Shown: in pieces, positions 35,249 through 43,604 of the stretch
Layout: every line of letters starts with the position of its first letter
How positions within the stretch are numbered: the first letter of the stretch is position 1
DNA from: VAXT01 sp035318925
GTDB taxonomy: Bacteria > Actinomycetota > Thermoleophilia > Gaiellales > Gaiellaceae
DNA length: 64,000 bases
NCBI GenBank assembly: GCA_035318925.1
Contig: DATHDS010000003.1
Coordinates: 54,333 to 118,332 of the forward strand
Direction of reading: 5' to 3'
Translations under genes and position numbers: made by a program
Notes under the pieces: model-generated
Database searches by the model: none
Seen by the model: the letters and a program-made list of their open reading frames with translations, nothing else
What the model was told of the DNA's origin: nothing

Positions 35249-35851
35249 CTAGCGGATACCCGCGATGACGGTGTCGACGACTTCTTGGACGAAGCGGTCG
35301 TTGAGTGGAGCGTGGCCGTGCAGCAGGCGGTGGTAGATCGGGCCGTAGAGGAGGTCGAGGGTGACCTCGAGGTCGGTGCCCGGTGCGATCTCGCCGCGGT
35401 CGATCGCGCGAAGCAGGAGCGGGCGGGTTGCGTCGCGCCGGGGCTGGACGAAGTGTTCTCGGTAGAGCTTGGCGAACTCCGGGTCCGTCTGGGCTTCGGC
35501 GACCAGGCCGGCGATGACGCGTCCGAACGGCCTTTGGTTTAGCTGCCGCAACCAGGGGCGAAAGCGAGCCAGCAGGTCGCCGCGCAGGGTGCCGGTGTCG
35601 CGCTCGGCGGCGGGCGAGGGCGTTGCCCACTCGGTGGCGAGTGCATCGAGGGCGAGCAGCTCCTTGGAGGGCCACCAGCGGTAGATCGTGGCCTTGCTGA
35701 CACCGGCCCGCTCCGCGACGTCGTCCATGCTCATCGCGTGCAGGCCCTGGTCGAGCAGGAGCTCGATCGAAGCCGCGAGGATCGCCGTCCGGGCCTTCTC
35801 GCTGCGCGGCCGCCCCCGTCTGGGCTCCTCGGCGATGCCGCGCGCGCTCAT
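35249..35851 (-). CDS. TetR/AcrR family transcriptional regulator
   Basis: The 200-residue protein has an N-terminal TetR helix-turn-helix (about 20-65): RTAILAASIELLLDQGLHAMSMDDVAERAGVSKATIYRWWPSKELL. A TetR_C-like ligand domain follows. Its start overlaps the stop of the dehydrogenase gene upstream by four bases (ATGA), so it is in that operon. It likely represses the dehydrogenase operon, the downstream FUSC transporter, or both. The ligand is unknown. Confidence 0.92.
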   Translation of the reverse strand: MSARGIAEEPRRGRPRSEKARTAILAASIELLLDQGLHAMSMDDVAERAGVSKATIYRWWPSKELLALDALATEWATPSPAAERDTGTLRGDLLARFRPWLRQLNQRPFGRVIAGLVAEAQTDPEFAKLYREHFVQPRRDATRPLLLRAIDRGEIAPGTDLEVTLDLLYGPIYHRLLHGHAPLNDRFVQEVVDTVIAGIR

Positions 35852-36735
35852 TCTCTTCCAATCTTCGCGAGTACGTCATAGATGGCCGCGATGTCCTTGT
35901 GTTCGTAACCCATTGTCCCCGCATCCGTGAACAGCTCCCTGGCGACCGTAGCTGTGGGAAGCGGTGCGTCGAGCGCGCCGGCAGTTTCGAATGCCAGGTC
36001 CAGGTCCTTGCTCATCAGGCCGACGTCGAACAACGGGGTCTCGGGCTGAGCGAGCACAAACGGGCCCCGGCTCTTCAGCATCGGCGACCCGACGGCGCTC
36101 TGGGTCAGGACGTCGACAGCGAGTGCCCGATCGATGCCGCCTCTTTCGGCAAGCAGCACGCCCTCGCTGAAGGCGAGCATCTGCACCGCGAGGCTGATGT
36201 TCACGGCAAGCTTCAAGAGCAGAGCTTGGCCGTTCTCGCCGATTCGAGTCACCGTGGCCCCGAGCTCTTGCAGGATTGGCTCGACTTGCGTGAACGGCTC
36301 TTCGCCGCCCCCCACCATGATCGTGAGGCTCCCGCCCTCCGCAGCGGGAAGGCTTCCGGAGACCGGCGCGTCGAGCATCTCCGCGCCGAGTGCCCACACG
36401 CGCTCCGCGAGCTCGCGGCTCACGTGCGGGCTGACCGTGCTCATGTCGACGTAGACCTTGCCCGGCGCAAGGCCGGCGAGAATTCCGTCCGATCCGGAGT
36501 TGATCGCCTCGAGGGCCGCGTCGTCGGTGACCATGCTGAAGATCACCTCGGCAGCCTCGGTGACTTCGCGTGGGGTATCGCGCCACACCAGCCCGCGTTC
36601 GACCAGCGTCTCGGCTTTGGCCCGGGTGCGGTTCGTGCCGTAGACCTGATGGCCCGACTCGAGCAGGCGCGCTGCGATCCGGCTACCCATTGCTCCGAGG
36701 CCGACGAAGCCAATCGTGTAATCCAGCGGATCCAT
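35848..36735 (-). CDS. NAD(P)-dependent oxidoreductase, 3-hydroxyisobutyrate dehydrogenase family
   Basis: The 295-residue protein has the Rossmann motif GFVGLGAMGSRIA at about 9, the substrate-binding APVSGSLPAAEGGSLTIMVGG at about 122 and the catalytic-Lys helix (LLLKLAVNISLAVQMLAFSEG) with Lys near 175. Family members oxidise or reduce beta-hydroxy acids such as 3-hydroxyisobutyrate, tartronate semialdehyde or succinic semialdehyde. The precise substrate is unclear. ATG 36735 follows a GGGAG ribosome site and an AT-rich upstream region with a palindrome, probably the operon promoter. TetR is the next gene. Confidence 0.9.
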   Translation of the reverse strand: MDPLDYTIGFVGLGAMGSRIAARLLESGHQVYGTNRTRAKAETLVERGLVWRDTPREVTEAAEVIFSMVTDDAALEAINSGSDGILAGLAPGKVYVDMSTVSPHVSRELAERVWALGAEMLDAPVSGSLPAAEGGSLTIMVGGGEEPFTQVEPILQELGATVTRIGENGQALLLKLAVNISLAVQMLAFSEGVLLAERGGIDRALAVDVLTQSAVGSPMLKSRGPFVLAQPETPLFDVGLMSKDLDLAFETAGALDAPLPTATVARELFTDAGTMGYEHKDIAAIYDVLAKIGRE

Positions 36736-36770
36736 TTGCTTCTCCCTTCTTCCAGCAACTCAACAAAACT

Positions 36771-36783
36771 AAACTATCAGTTT
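36771..36783. promoter_or_regulatory. AT-rich palindrome between HxlR and dehydrogenase genes
   Basis: AAACT and AGTTT flank ATC in an unusually AT-rich stretch of the 110-bp gap, 36 bp upstream of the dehydrogenase start. It is a reasonable operator or promoter site for the TetR or HxlR regulators encoded on either side. No binding can be shown from sequence. Confidence 0.4.
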
Positions 36784-36845
36784 CTCTATAACTGGGAACG
36801 CGGACCCGCCCACGCATATTCCCGGATCAGTCAAGCGGTCGCGGC

Positions 36846-37205
36846 TTAGGCGCGGCGGTCTTGAAGAGGGCGTCGGCCTACTCGGTTTGGGACACCGGTC
36901 TTCGCGAAGCGTGCGAGCGCGTTCACAACCGAATGCAGCTGCCGGCCGCGCGGCGTGAGCCGGTATTCGACGTGGGGCGGACGGGCGTCGATCACCGCCC
37001 GTTCGAGCACGCCGGCCTCCTCGAGGTCGGCCAACCGCTGCGCCAACGTGGCCGGCGGGATGGTACCGAGCGCCTGCACGAACTCGTTGAAGCGGACGGC
37101 CCCCTCGTGCGAGACCCAGAGGATCGAGACCGTCCAGCGCCGCTCGAGGAGATCCGCGGCGCGGCGGATCTCCTCGGGGAGCGGCGCACAGTTACGACAG
37201 CGCAT
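36846..37205 (-). CDS. HxlR family transcriptional regulator
   Basis: The 119-residue winged-helix protein matches HxlR. It shows ADLLERRWTVSILWVSHEGAVRFNEFVQALGTIPPATLAQRLADLEEAGVLER and EYRLTPRGRQL. It starts MRCRNC with Cys3 and Cys6, and HxlR members often sense electrophiles or redox state by N-terminal cysteines. Its start overlaps the last 14 bases of lon on the same strand, so it may be translated from the lon message. It lies 110 bp before the dehydrogenase/TetR operon and could regulate it. Confidence 0.9.
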   Translation of the reverse strand: MRCRNCAPLPEEIRRAADLLERRWTVSILWVSHEGAVRFNEFVQALGTIPPATLAQRLADLEEAGVLERAVIDARPPHVEYRLTPRGRQLHSVVNALARFAKTGVPNRVGRRPLQDRRA

Positions 37206-39474
37206 GCGCCGGCTGTGGCTCGAGCGACAGGGCGAGAACCTCGTCGAGGCTCATCACCGGGTGGAAGCTCATCTCGTTGCGAACGTCCTCCGGGATGTCG
37301 TCGAGGTCGGCCCGGTTTCGCTCCGGGATGATCACATCGCTCAGGCCCGCGGCGTGGGCGGCGAGCGCCTTCTGCTTCAGGCCGCCGATCGGCAACACCC
37401 GACCCTGCAACGTGACCTCTCCGGTCATGCCGACCGTGTGCTTCACCGGCCGGCCCGTGAGCAGGGAGGCGAGCGCGGTCGTCATCGTGATCCCGGCACT
37501 CGGACCGTCCTTTGGAATCGCGCCCGCGGGCACGTGCAGGTGGAAGCTCGTGTCCTCGAAAACGTGCTCGTCGAGGCCGAGCTCCTCCGCGTGCGAGCGG
37601 ACGTACGAGAGCGCGATCCGCGCCGACTCCTTCATGACGTCGCCGAGCTGGCCGGTCAGGACGAGCTCGTCCTTGCCCTGCATCTTGGTCGCCTCGACGA
37701 ACAGCACGTCGCCGCCCGTCCCGGTGACCGCGAGGCCGGTCGCGACGCCTGGCACCGCCGTTCGCTCCGCCGACTCCTGGTAGAAGCGCTGCCGTCCGAG
37801 CGCGTCGCGAACCGCGGGCTCGCCGATCGAGATCGGCGGCTGCGCCGTGCCGGAGGCGACCGTCGTCGCGGTCTTGCGCAGCAGCTTGCCGAGCTCGCGC
37901 TCGAGCTGGCGAACGCCGGCCTCGCGCGTGTACTGGCTGACGATGAGCTCGAGCGTGACGTCGTCGATCGACACCTCGTCCTCGCGCAGGCCTGTCCGCT
38001 CTTGCTGGCGCGGCCACAGATAGCCGCGTGCGATCGCGACCTTCTCGTCGACCGTGTAGCCGTCGAAGCGGATCACTTCCATGCGGTCGAGCAGCGGGCC
38101 GGGGATCGTCTCGGCCATGTTCGCCGTGGCGATGAACACGACCTCGGAGAGGTCGAGCTCGACGTCGAGGTAGTGGTCGCGGAACGAGTGGTTCTGCGCC
38201 GGGTCGAGCACCTCGAGCAGCGCGGCCGACGGGTCGCCGCGCCAATCAGCGCCGACCTTGTCGACCTCGTCCAGCAGGATGACCGGATTCATCGTCCCGG
38301 CGTCCCGCAGCGCACGGACGAGCCGGCCCGGCAGCGCGCCGATGTAGGTCCGTCGGTGGCCGCGGATCTCCGCCTCGTCGCGCACGCCTCCGAGCGACAT
38401 GCGGACGAACTCCCGATTGAGCGCGCGGGCGATCGACTCGCCGACCGAGGTCTTGCCCGTTCCGGGCGGCCCGATCAGCGTCAGGATCGCGCCGGAACGC
38501 TTGTCCTCGGCGATGCCGCGCTCCTGCCGGAGCTTGCGCACGGCCAGGTATTCGACGATCCGCTCCTTGACGTCTTCGAGACCCGCGTGGTCACTGTCGA
38601 GGACCTCGCGTGCGTTGACGGGGTCGAGCCGCTCCTCCGAGCGCTTCCCCCAGGGCACCGCAAGCAGCCAGTCGAGGTAGGTGCGGATCATCGAGGACTC
38701 GCCGCTCTGGTCGCCCATGCGCTCCAGCCGGCCGACCTCGCGCTCGGCCTGCTCGCGGACCTCGTCGGGGAGATCCGCCTCGGCGATCTTCTGACGGTAG
38801 TCCTCCGAGACCGAGCCCTCGTCCTCGCCGAGCTCCTTGCGGATCGACTCCAGCTGGCGGCGCAGGATGTACTCGCGCTGCTGGCGCTGGGCGCCGTCCT
38901 CAACGTCCGCGCGGATCCGTTGGCGGATCTGCAGCTCGGCCAGGCGCTCGCGCTGAAGCCGCACGGCGAGCTCGAGCCGCTCGACCACGTCGACCGCCTC
39001 GAGCAGCTCGATCCGCTGCTCGAAGGAAGCTTCCGGGGCATAGGCGGCGGTGTCGGCGAGCGTGCCGGCCTCACCGATCGAGCGCACGAAGGCGGAGATG
39101 CGCCCGTCGTCACCGCGCAGCTCGAGGATCTCCTCGACCACCGCGCGATATTCGGTCGTGAGCTCACGGGTCTTCACTCCGGGCGGCTCCTCGTCCGGCC
39201 GCTCCTGCACCTCGACCCGGAGCAGGCCCTGGGGATCGGTGTGGGCGGCACCGGCGATTCCGCGGTGCAGGCCGACGAGATTGACCGCGCCGACCCCACC
39301 GGGCAGGCGCACGTGCTCGACGACCTCGGCGACCGTGCCGACCTTTGCGTACTCCCCGTCGTGGCGTGGAACGAGCAACACGCGCTCCTCGTCGCCCACG
39401 TCGGCGGAGATCGTGACGTTCATATTCGGGAAGACGACGATGTCGTCAAGCGGGACAAGCAGCAGTGTGCTCAA
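37192..39474 (-). CDS. lon: ATP-dependent Lon protease
   Basis: The 760-residue protein has an N-terminal LON substrate domain (about 1-185), a coiled helical region, an AAA+ module with Walker A GPPGTGKTS (Lys341) and Walker B, and a C-terminal S16 protease domain. Catalytic Ser659 is in DGPSAG, with the matching Lys about 43 residues later. It degrades misfolded and short-lived proteins. The start is TTG 39474, with AAGAAGG about ten bases upstream. No HspR-type HAIR repeat is evident in the gap. The HxlR gene follows with an overlap. Confidence 0.94.
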   Translation of the reverse strand: MSTLLLVPLDDIVVFPNMNVTISADVGDEERVLLVPRHDGEYAKVGTVAEVVEHVRLPGGVGAVNLVGLHRGIAGAAHTDPQGLLRVEVQERPDEEPPGVKTRELTTEYRAVVEEILELRGDDGRISAFVRSIGEAGTLADTAAYAPEASFEQRIELLEAVDVVERLELAVRLQRERLAELQIRQRIRADVEDGAQRQQREYILRRQLESIRKELGEDEGSVSEDYRQKIAEADLPDEVREQAEREVGRLERMGDQSGESSMIRTYLDWLLAVPWGKRSEERLDPVNAREVLDSDHAGLEDVKERIVEYLAVRKLRQERGIAEDKRSGAILTLIGPPGTGKTSVGESIARALNREFVRMSLGGVRDEAEIRGHRRTYIGALPGRLVRALRDAGTMNPVILLDEVDKVGADWRGDPSAALLEVLDPAQNHSFRDHYLDVELDLSEVVFIATANMAETIPGPLLDRMEVIRFDGYTVDEKVAIARGYLWPRQQERTGLREDEVSIDDVTLELIVSQYTREAGVRQLERELGKLLRKTATTVASGTAQPPISIGEPAVRDALGRQRFYQESAERTAVPGVATGLAVTGTGGDVLFVEATKMQGKDELVLTGQLGDVMKESARIALSYVRSHAEELGLDEHVFEDTSFHLHVPAGAIPKDGPSAGITMTTALASLLTGRPVKHTVGMTGEVTLQGRVLPIGGLKQKALAAHAAGLSDVIIPERNRADLDDIPEDVRNEMSFHPVMSLDEVLALSLEPQPAHALS

Positions 39475-39722
39475 CCTTCATCACCCTTCTTTCGTAGCTA
39501 TGCCGACAATAGTAGCTTCAGGCAATGAAGTTGCGTCGAGAGCTTCGAGAGACCAGGCTGGGAATGCTGCCCCGCACCAGGGTCCTCGCGCGCGCGAGGA
39601 CCTGATCTTGCCTGCAGCACATGGTTCTCCGGTTTCGGTTTCGCGAGAGCCGGGGTATACGAGCTACGTCTCGCTCTTAGGCGTGACTCGCCCGGTTATC
39701 GACTGTAGGGAGGGTGGATCAC

Positions 39723-40787
39723 ATGGAATCAGTTCGTTGGCTCGCGCCTGCGGCGCGAATCTTGTTGCTGCTCACGGTGGCAGCGGCGGTCGGTTCTGTG
39801 CGAGCCGCGCCGGCGAAGTCCGACACCTCGACACTGACCAATCCCAAGCACTTCTTCTGGGCCGGCCAGACGCCGACGCCCGATCAGCTTTCGAACGACA
39901 TCATCTACCACGGTGGGAGCGCGGGGCCCGGCGCCATCGGGATCGAAAAGACGCCTGCGGTCTACCTCGTCTACTGGGGCACCGAGTGGGCCGCGGGATT
40001 CACGACCAACGATACGAACGGCACGGCCTATTCGAGCGCCACGCTGCAGAACTATCTGAACTCGTTCTTCACCAACGTTGGTGGCAGCCCGTGGGCGGGC
40101 GTGCAGACGCAGTATTGCCGCAACGTGCCGGCGGGCACGACGAGCTGCGCCGGGATTCCGGGCGCCGACTACGTCACGAACCCGAGACACCAGTTGAAGG
40201 GCGTCTGGACCGACCCGACGCCGGTTCCGTCGGACATCGTCACCCTCGGGCTCGCCGAAAACCTCGTCGACGATCCGCTCGCGATGGAAGCCATGCGCGC
40301 GTCGGCCCACTTCAACTACGACCCGAACGCGACGTACGTCGTCCTCACGCCCCCGCGAACAATTGCGACCGGCCAGCCGGTCTACTGCGGCTACCACACG
40401 CAGACCACGAGCGTTGACGGGCTCGGAAATCCGTACCGGCTCCAGTACGCGTTCATCCCCTTCCTGAACATGGACTGGCCAGGGCTCGGGGCCGACGGCT
40501 GCGGGATGCACAACGTCAACGCGACCAGCAACCGCTTCGGCAACGGGATCTTCGACGGCTACAGCATCGTCGTCGGCCACGAGTACTCGGAGGCGGTAAC
40601 CGATCCGGACAACTTCTTCTCGGTGCAGGACGGTTGGAACGACGACACCACGAGCGAGAACGCGGACAAGTGCGCCTGGTATCACGACCAGAACATCGCG
40701 CTCGGCGGGCACCAGTTCGCCGTTCAGCCGACCTGGAGCAACGAGGCGTTCGACGCGGGCCAGGACGGCTGCGCCGTCGCGCGCTAG
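39723..40787 (+). CDS. Secreted protein with HEYSEAVTDP motif, function unknown
   Basis: ATG 39723 follows a GGGAGGG ribosome site. A GTG three codons upstream (39714) is less likely. The 354-residue product has a signal peptide (about 1-28) and secreted-type composition with several Cys. Near residue 280 it has HEYSEAVTDP, resembling the HExxEAxTDP segment of uncharacterised secreted proteins related to plant phosphate-induced proteins. A downstream ENADKCAW segment is also conserved in type. HExxE could be a zincin-like site, but the third ligand is not identified. A strong hairpin follows, so it is monocistronic. Confidence 0.7.
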   Translation: MESVRWLAPAARILLLLTVAAAVGSVRAAPAKSDTSTLTNPKHFFWAGQTPTPDQLSNDIIYHGGSAGPGAIGIEKTPAVYLVYWGTEWAAGFTTNDTNGTAYSSATLQNYLNSFFTNVGGSPWAGVQTQYCRNVPAGTTSCAGIPGADYVTNPRHQLKGVWTDPTPVPSDIVTLGLAENLVDDPLAMEAMRASAHFNYDPNATYVVLTPPRTIATGQPVYCGYHTQTTSVDGLGNPYRLQYAFIPFLNMDWPGLGADGCGMHNVNATSNRFGNGIFDGYSIVVGHEYSEAVTDPDNFFSVQDGWNDDTTSENADKCAWYHDQNIALGGHQFAVQPTWSNEAFDAGQDGCAVAR

Positions 40788-40800
40788 CCTGGAGGATCGA

Positions 40801-40832
40801 AGTGGAAAGGGCCGCTCGCGGCCCTTTCCACT
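40801..40832 (+). terminator. Strong hairpin terminator after the secreted HExxE protein
   Basis: Perfect 14-bp arms (40801-40814 and 40819-40832) enclose the 4-nt loop CTCG, starting 14 bases after the stop codon. There is no long T-run. The position between converging genes suits a bidirectional terminator for the ABM-like gene as well. Confidence 0.75.
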
Positions 40833-40876
40833 AGCTCGCGCCGAGCGTGCCTTACGACCAGAACTCGTCCCAGGCG

Positions 40877-41149
40877 CTAGGCGTCGTACTGGCCGCCGAG
40901 CCCCGCGGCCTGAGGGCGGCCCTTGTGCCCGGCTTCCTGCAGGATCGGCGGGACCTCCGGGTCCGAGACGAAGCTCTGCCAACCGTCGGCATCCCAGTCG
41001 AAGAGCACCCAGACCCGGTCGGCCTCGTTGGGGTCGCGGAAGACGGTCGCGCCCTTGGAACCATGCTGCTTTCGCTTCTCGGCGCCCTTGGTCGAGAAGA
41101 TGTTCAGGAAGCGGTCGAAATCCTCGACCTGTGTCGTTGCCAGGATCAT
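40877..41149 (-). CDS. ABM-like (antibiotic biosynthesis monooxygenase-type) small protein
   Basis: The 90-residue protein begins MILATTQVEDFDRFLNIFSTKGAEKRKQHGSKG and ends with an RDPNEADRVWVLFDWDADGWQSF strand-helix unit. That unit is typical of dimeric ferredoxin-like-fold (ABM/cyclase-like) proteins. ATG 41149 has a GAGGAGGAAAG ribosome site just upstream. A longer 111-residue reading from 41212 would cover this site and is rejected. The substrate is unknown. Confidence 0.75.
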   Translation of the reverse strand: MILATTQVEDFDRFLNIFSTKGAEKRKQHGSKGATVFRDPNEADRVWVLFDWDADGWQSFVSDPEVPPILQEAGHKGRPQAAGLGGQYDA

Positions 41150-41245
41150 CTCTTTCCTCCTCTTGGGTTCTCGGCGCCGCAGGTCGACGCCGATGGTGCA
41201 TCGAGTCTGCAACCCCGGACGCCCGGGGGAAATAGGGCGAATGCC

Positions 41246-42838
41246 CTACGCGGTGCGAACGAGGTCGTGCTCGAAGGCCCAGAGCGTCGCCGCGGCTCGG
41301 CTGCGAACGCCGGCCTTCTCGTAGACGTGCTGGACGTGGTTTCCGACTGTCTTGGCGGAGATGCGGAGATCGGCGGCGATCTCCTGGTTTGACTTGCCGC
41401 GCACCAGCACGAGGAGGATCTCCAGTTCGCGCTGGGTCAGCCCCGACGGCAGCTCGCGGGGTCGCTGCGGCACCTGGTGGCCTGCGGCGGCGAGAACCGC
41501 GTCGACCGCCTCCGGGTCGAGGCGTCCCTTTTCGACCTCCTGCATGAGCTCCGCCTCAGCCGCCTGCGCAGCGAGAGCCGGCCTGTGCGCTCGGGCCTCG
41601 CGCATCGCCGCATAACAGTCGGCGGCTGCGAGGATGCGGGCGGGCTGATCGAGTCCCGGCCCGCGGGTGCCGCGGTGGTACCCGGATCCGTCCAGCCGCT
41701 CGTGGTGTGAGCCGGCCAGGGCGCCGATCGGAGCGAGCTCCCGTGACTGCGCGAAGGCGCGCTCTGTGAAGTGCGGATGGAGTCGCACCCGCTCCCATTC
41801 CCCGAACCCGAGCGGCCCGGGCTTCTCCCAGATCGCGTTCGACACGCCCACGCGGCCGAGGTCGTGCGCGAGCGCGGCGCGCCGCACGAGTGTCACGGAA
41901 GCTGCCGGGAGTCCCAGACGCCAGGCCGCGGCCTCCGCGAGCTCGGCCACACCTGTCGAGTGCTCGCGAAGCCACGGTGACTTGAGACCGGTGAGTGCGG
42001 CGATGGCCATGAAGGCGGCGTCGACCTTGTCGCCTCCGATCCAGATCTGCGGGAACGGCTCGATCTCGAGCACCTGCTCCCACATCCGCGTCTCGTCCAG
42101 CTCGGCGAGGAGGTCGTCGAAGTTCCGGACGGCGAGCTCCCCGAGCCGAGGCTCGTACGCGGCATCCGTTCGACGCTCGATGACACCGCGTGCCTCGTCG
42201 GGACCGGCGGCGGAGAGGAAGAGGGAGATGTCCCTCGCCACGTGCAGGAGACGCATCGGCAAGGGGATCGCGTCGCCTCGGGCGTCCGGGAATCCCCGTC
42301 CGTCCCAGCGCGCGAAGACGTACTCGAGCGCTGCCTGGATGCTCGAGCGGAGGTCGAGCCACCCTGCGAACCGCTGTGCAACCTCGCACATCGTCGCAAA
42401 CCCCGCACGGGCCCTCGGGCCGGCGTTGGCGATCGCCTCTTCGATCATCGCGGCTCGGACTTCCGGGGGTCGGCCCGCCCCGACGTGGGCCTGGTAGAAC
42501 GCAAGCACCTCCGCGGGGTTGGTCGCGTCGATCAGGAAGAACGCGGCTCTGTGCGCGATGTCGTCGCCGAACACCTGCGCCGCCTCGTGCCCGTTCGACG
42601 TGCACCCGGAGGCGTGGAGGAGCGCGACGTAGTACGTGTCCACGAGCTCCTGCGCCGACGCTCCGGCGAGCTCGCCGAGCTGAACCGCGAGCACGGCGGT
42701 GCGCAACGCGTGCTCGAGCGGCTGCCCGGTGCCGAGGTCGGTCGCGATCGAGAGGGCGCCAACGACCTCCGCAGCGCGAATTGGCGCCTCGCTTGAAGGC
42801 AGCACTGCTGCGGCTACTCCGGGATCTTCCGCCGCCAC
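41246..42838 (-). CDS. HD-GYP-type phosphohydrolase fused to LuxR helix-turn-helix
   Basis: The 530-residue protein has a degenerate N-terminal HD-like half and a second HD domain (about 270-420) with HSTGVAELA, AHDLGRVGV and SHHERLDGSGYHRG. The last is the GYP motif with His in place of Pro. The C-terminus (about 460-525) is a LuxR-type DNA-binding domain (LTQRELEILLVLVRGKSNQEIAADLRISAKTVGNHVQHVYEKAGV). HD-GYP domains hydrolyse c-di-GMP, but the altered motif and the fusion make a ligand-sensing transcription factor equally possible. It starts at GTG 42838. Confidence 0.85.
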   Translation of the reverse strand: MAAEDPGVAAAVLPSSEAPIRAAEVVGALSIATDLGTGQPLEHALRTAVLAVQLGELAGASAQELVDTYYVALLHASGCTSNGHEAAQVFGDDIAHRAAFFLIDATNPAEVLAFYQAHVGAGRPPEVRAAMIEEAIANAGPRARAGFATMCEVAQRFAGWLDLRSSIQAALEYVFARWDGRGFPDARGDAIPLPMRLLHVARDISLFLSAAGPDEARGVIERRTDAAYEPRLGELAVRNFDDLLAELDETRMWEQVLEIEPFPQIWIGGDKVDAAFMAIAALTGLKSPWLREHSTGVAELAEAAAWRLGLPAASVTLVRRAALAHDLGRVGVSNAIWEKPGPLGFGEWERVRLHPHFTERAFAQSRELAPIGALAGSHHERLDGSGYHRGTRGPGLDQPARILAAADCYAAMREARAHRPALAAQAAEAELMQEVEKGRLDPEAVDAVLAAAGHQVPQRPRELPSGLTQRELEILLVLVRGKSNQEIAADLRISAKTVGNHVQHVYEKAGVRSRAAATLWAFEHDLVRTA

Positions 42839-42870
42839 GCCCAGACCCTACTTCGGTTCCGCTGCCAGAT

Positions 42871-43596
42871 CTACTGCTCCCCGGGGGCACCTTCCTGCAG
42901 GAACGTCAGGATCGTCTCCTTCGGCATCACTCCGTGACCGGAGTGCGGAACCACACACAGCTGCGCAGCGGGAATCGTTCTGTACATCTCGACGGCGTGC
43001 TCCGGGGTGACGATGTCGCCGTCGCCGACGATGACCAGGGTGGGCGCCTGAATGCTTTGCAGTTGCTCGCGCGTGAAGTTGGGCTCCGCGATCCACATCG
43101 GCTTCACCCGTCCCAGAAGAATGGGCCAGTGGTCCTCACCGTCGGGAGAGAGGCGGGCATAGGCGTCGGACACCGGCTCGGCGTCGGGATCGAAGGAGCG
43201 CACGAACTCGAGGTTCTCCGCGGTATAGCCATCGGTGCGGCTGTTCGCGCCGGTGACCGCGAGCTTCGTCACGCGCTCGGGATGATGGATCGCCATGTCG
43301 AGCCCGATGATCCCGCCGTCGCTATAGCCAAGGACGGAGGCGCTCTCGATTCCCAGTTGGCGCATCAACTCGACCGTGTCCTCGGCCATGTCGTGGTAGT
43401 GGAACGGACGATCTACGGCGTCCGCTGTGCGCCCGTGTCCCATCTGCTCCATCGCGATCACCTGGAACCGCGGCGAGAAGTCCGGGATCCACTTCTCCGG
43501 GATCGATCCGAGCCCGCCGTGCAGCAGCAGGAGCGGCGGGTCCGCCCCGTGCACCTCGTAGTACATGTTCAACCCGTTGACGGCCGCGTAGGCCAA
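42871..43596 (-). CDS. Alpha/beta-fold hydrolase
   Basis: The protein of about 241 residues has the fold signatures LLLLHGGLGS (oxyanion region), the nucleophile elbow GYSDGG, Asp in VGDGDIVTPEH and His in PHSGHGVM. It most resembles broad-specificity hydrolases of the 3-oxoadipate enol-lactonase type, but no substrate can be set. TTG 43596 (giving AYAAVNGLNMYYEVHG) is chosen over ATG 43566. Longer forms overlap the upstream esterase gene. It lies eight bases after that gene on the same strand, so the two are co-transcribed. Confidence 0.85.
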   Translation of the reverse strand: MAYAAVNGLNMYYEVHGADPPLLLLHGGLGSIPEKWIPDFSPRFQVIAMEQMGHGRTADAVDRPFHYHDMAEDTVELMRQLGIESASVLGYSDGGIIGLDMAIHHPERVTKLAVTGANSRTDGYTAENLEFVRSFDPDAEPVSDAYARLSPDGEDHWPILLGRVKPMWIAEPNFTREQLQSIQAPTLVIVGDGDIVTPEHAVEMYRTIPAAQLCVVPHSGHGVMPKETILTFLQEGAPGEQ

Positions 43597-43604
43597 GATC
43601 GCAG

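Noticed and set aside
36955..39528. An 857-codon open frame on the plus strand across hxlR and lon.
   Set aside because: It is antisense to lon and hxlR and has no family similarity. Long antisense frames are expected from strong G/C third-position bias.
39475..39722. A HAIR-type HspR operator upstream of lon.
   Set aside because: The expected CTTGAGT-N7-ACTCAAG repeat is not present. Only a short AGCTAC direct repeat was seen.
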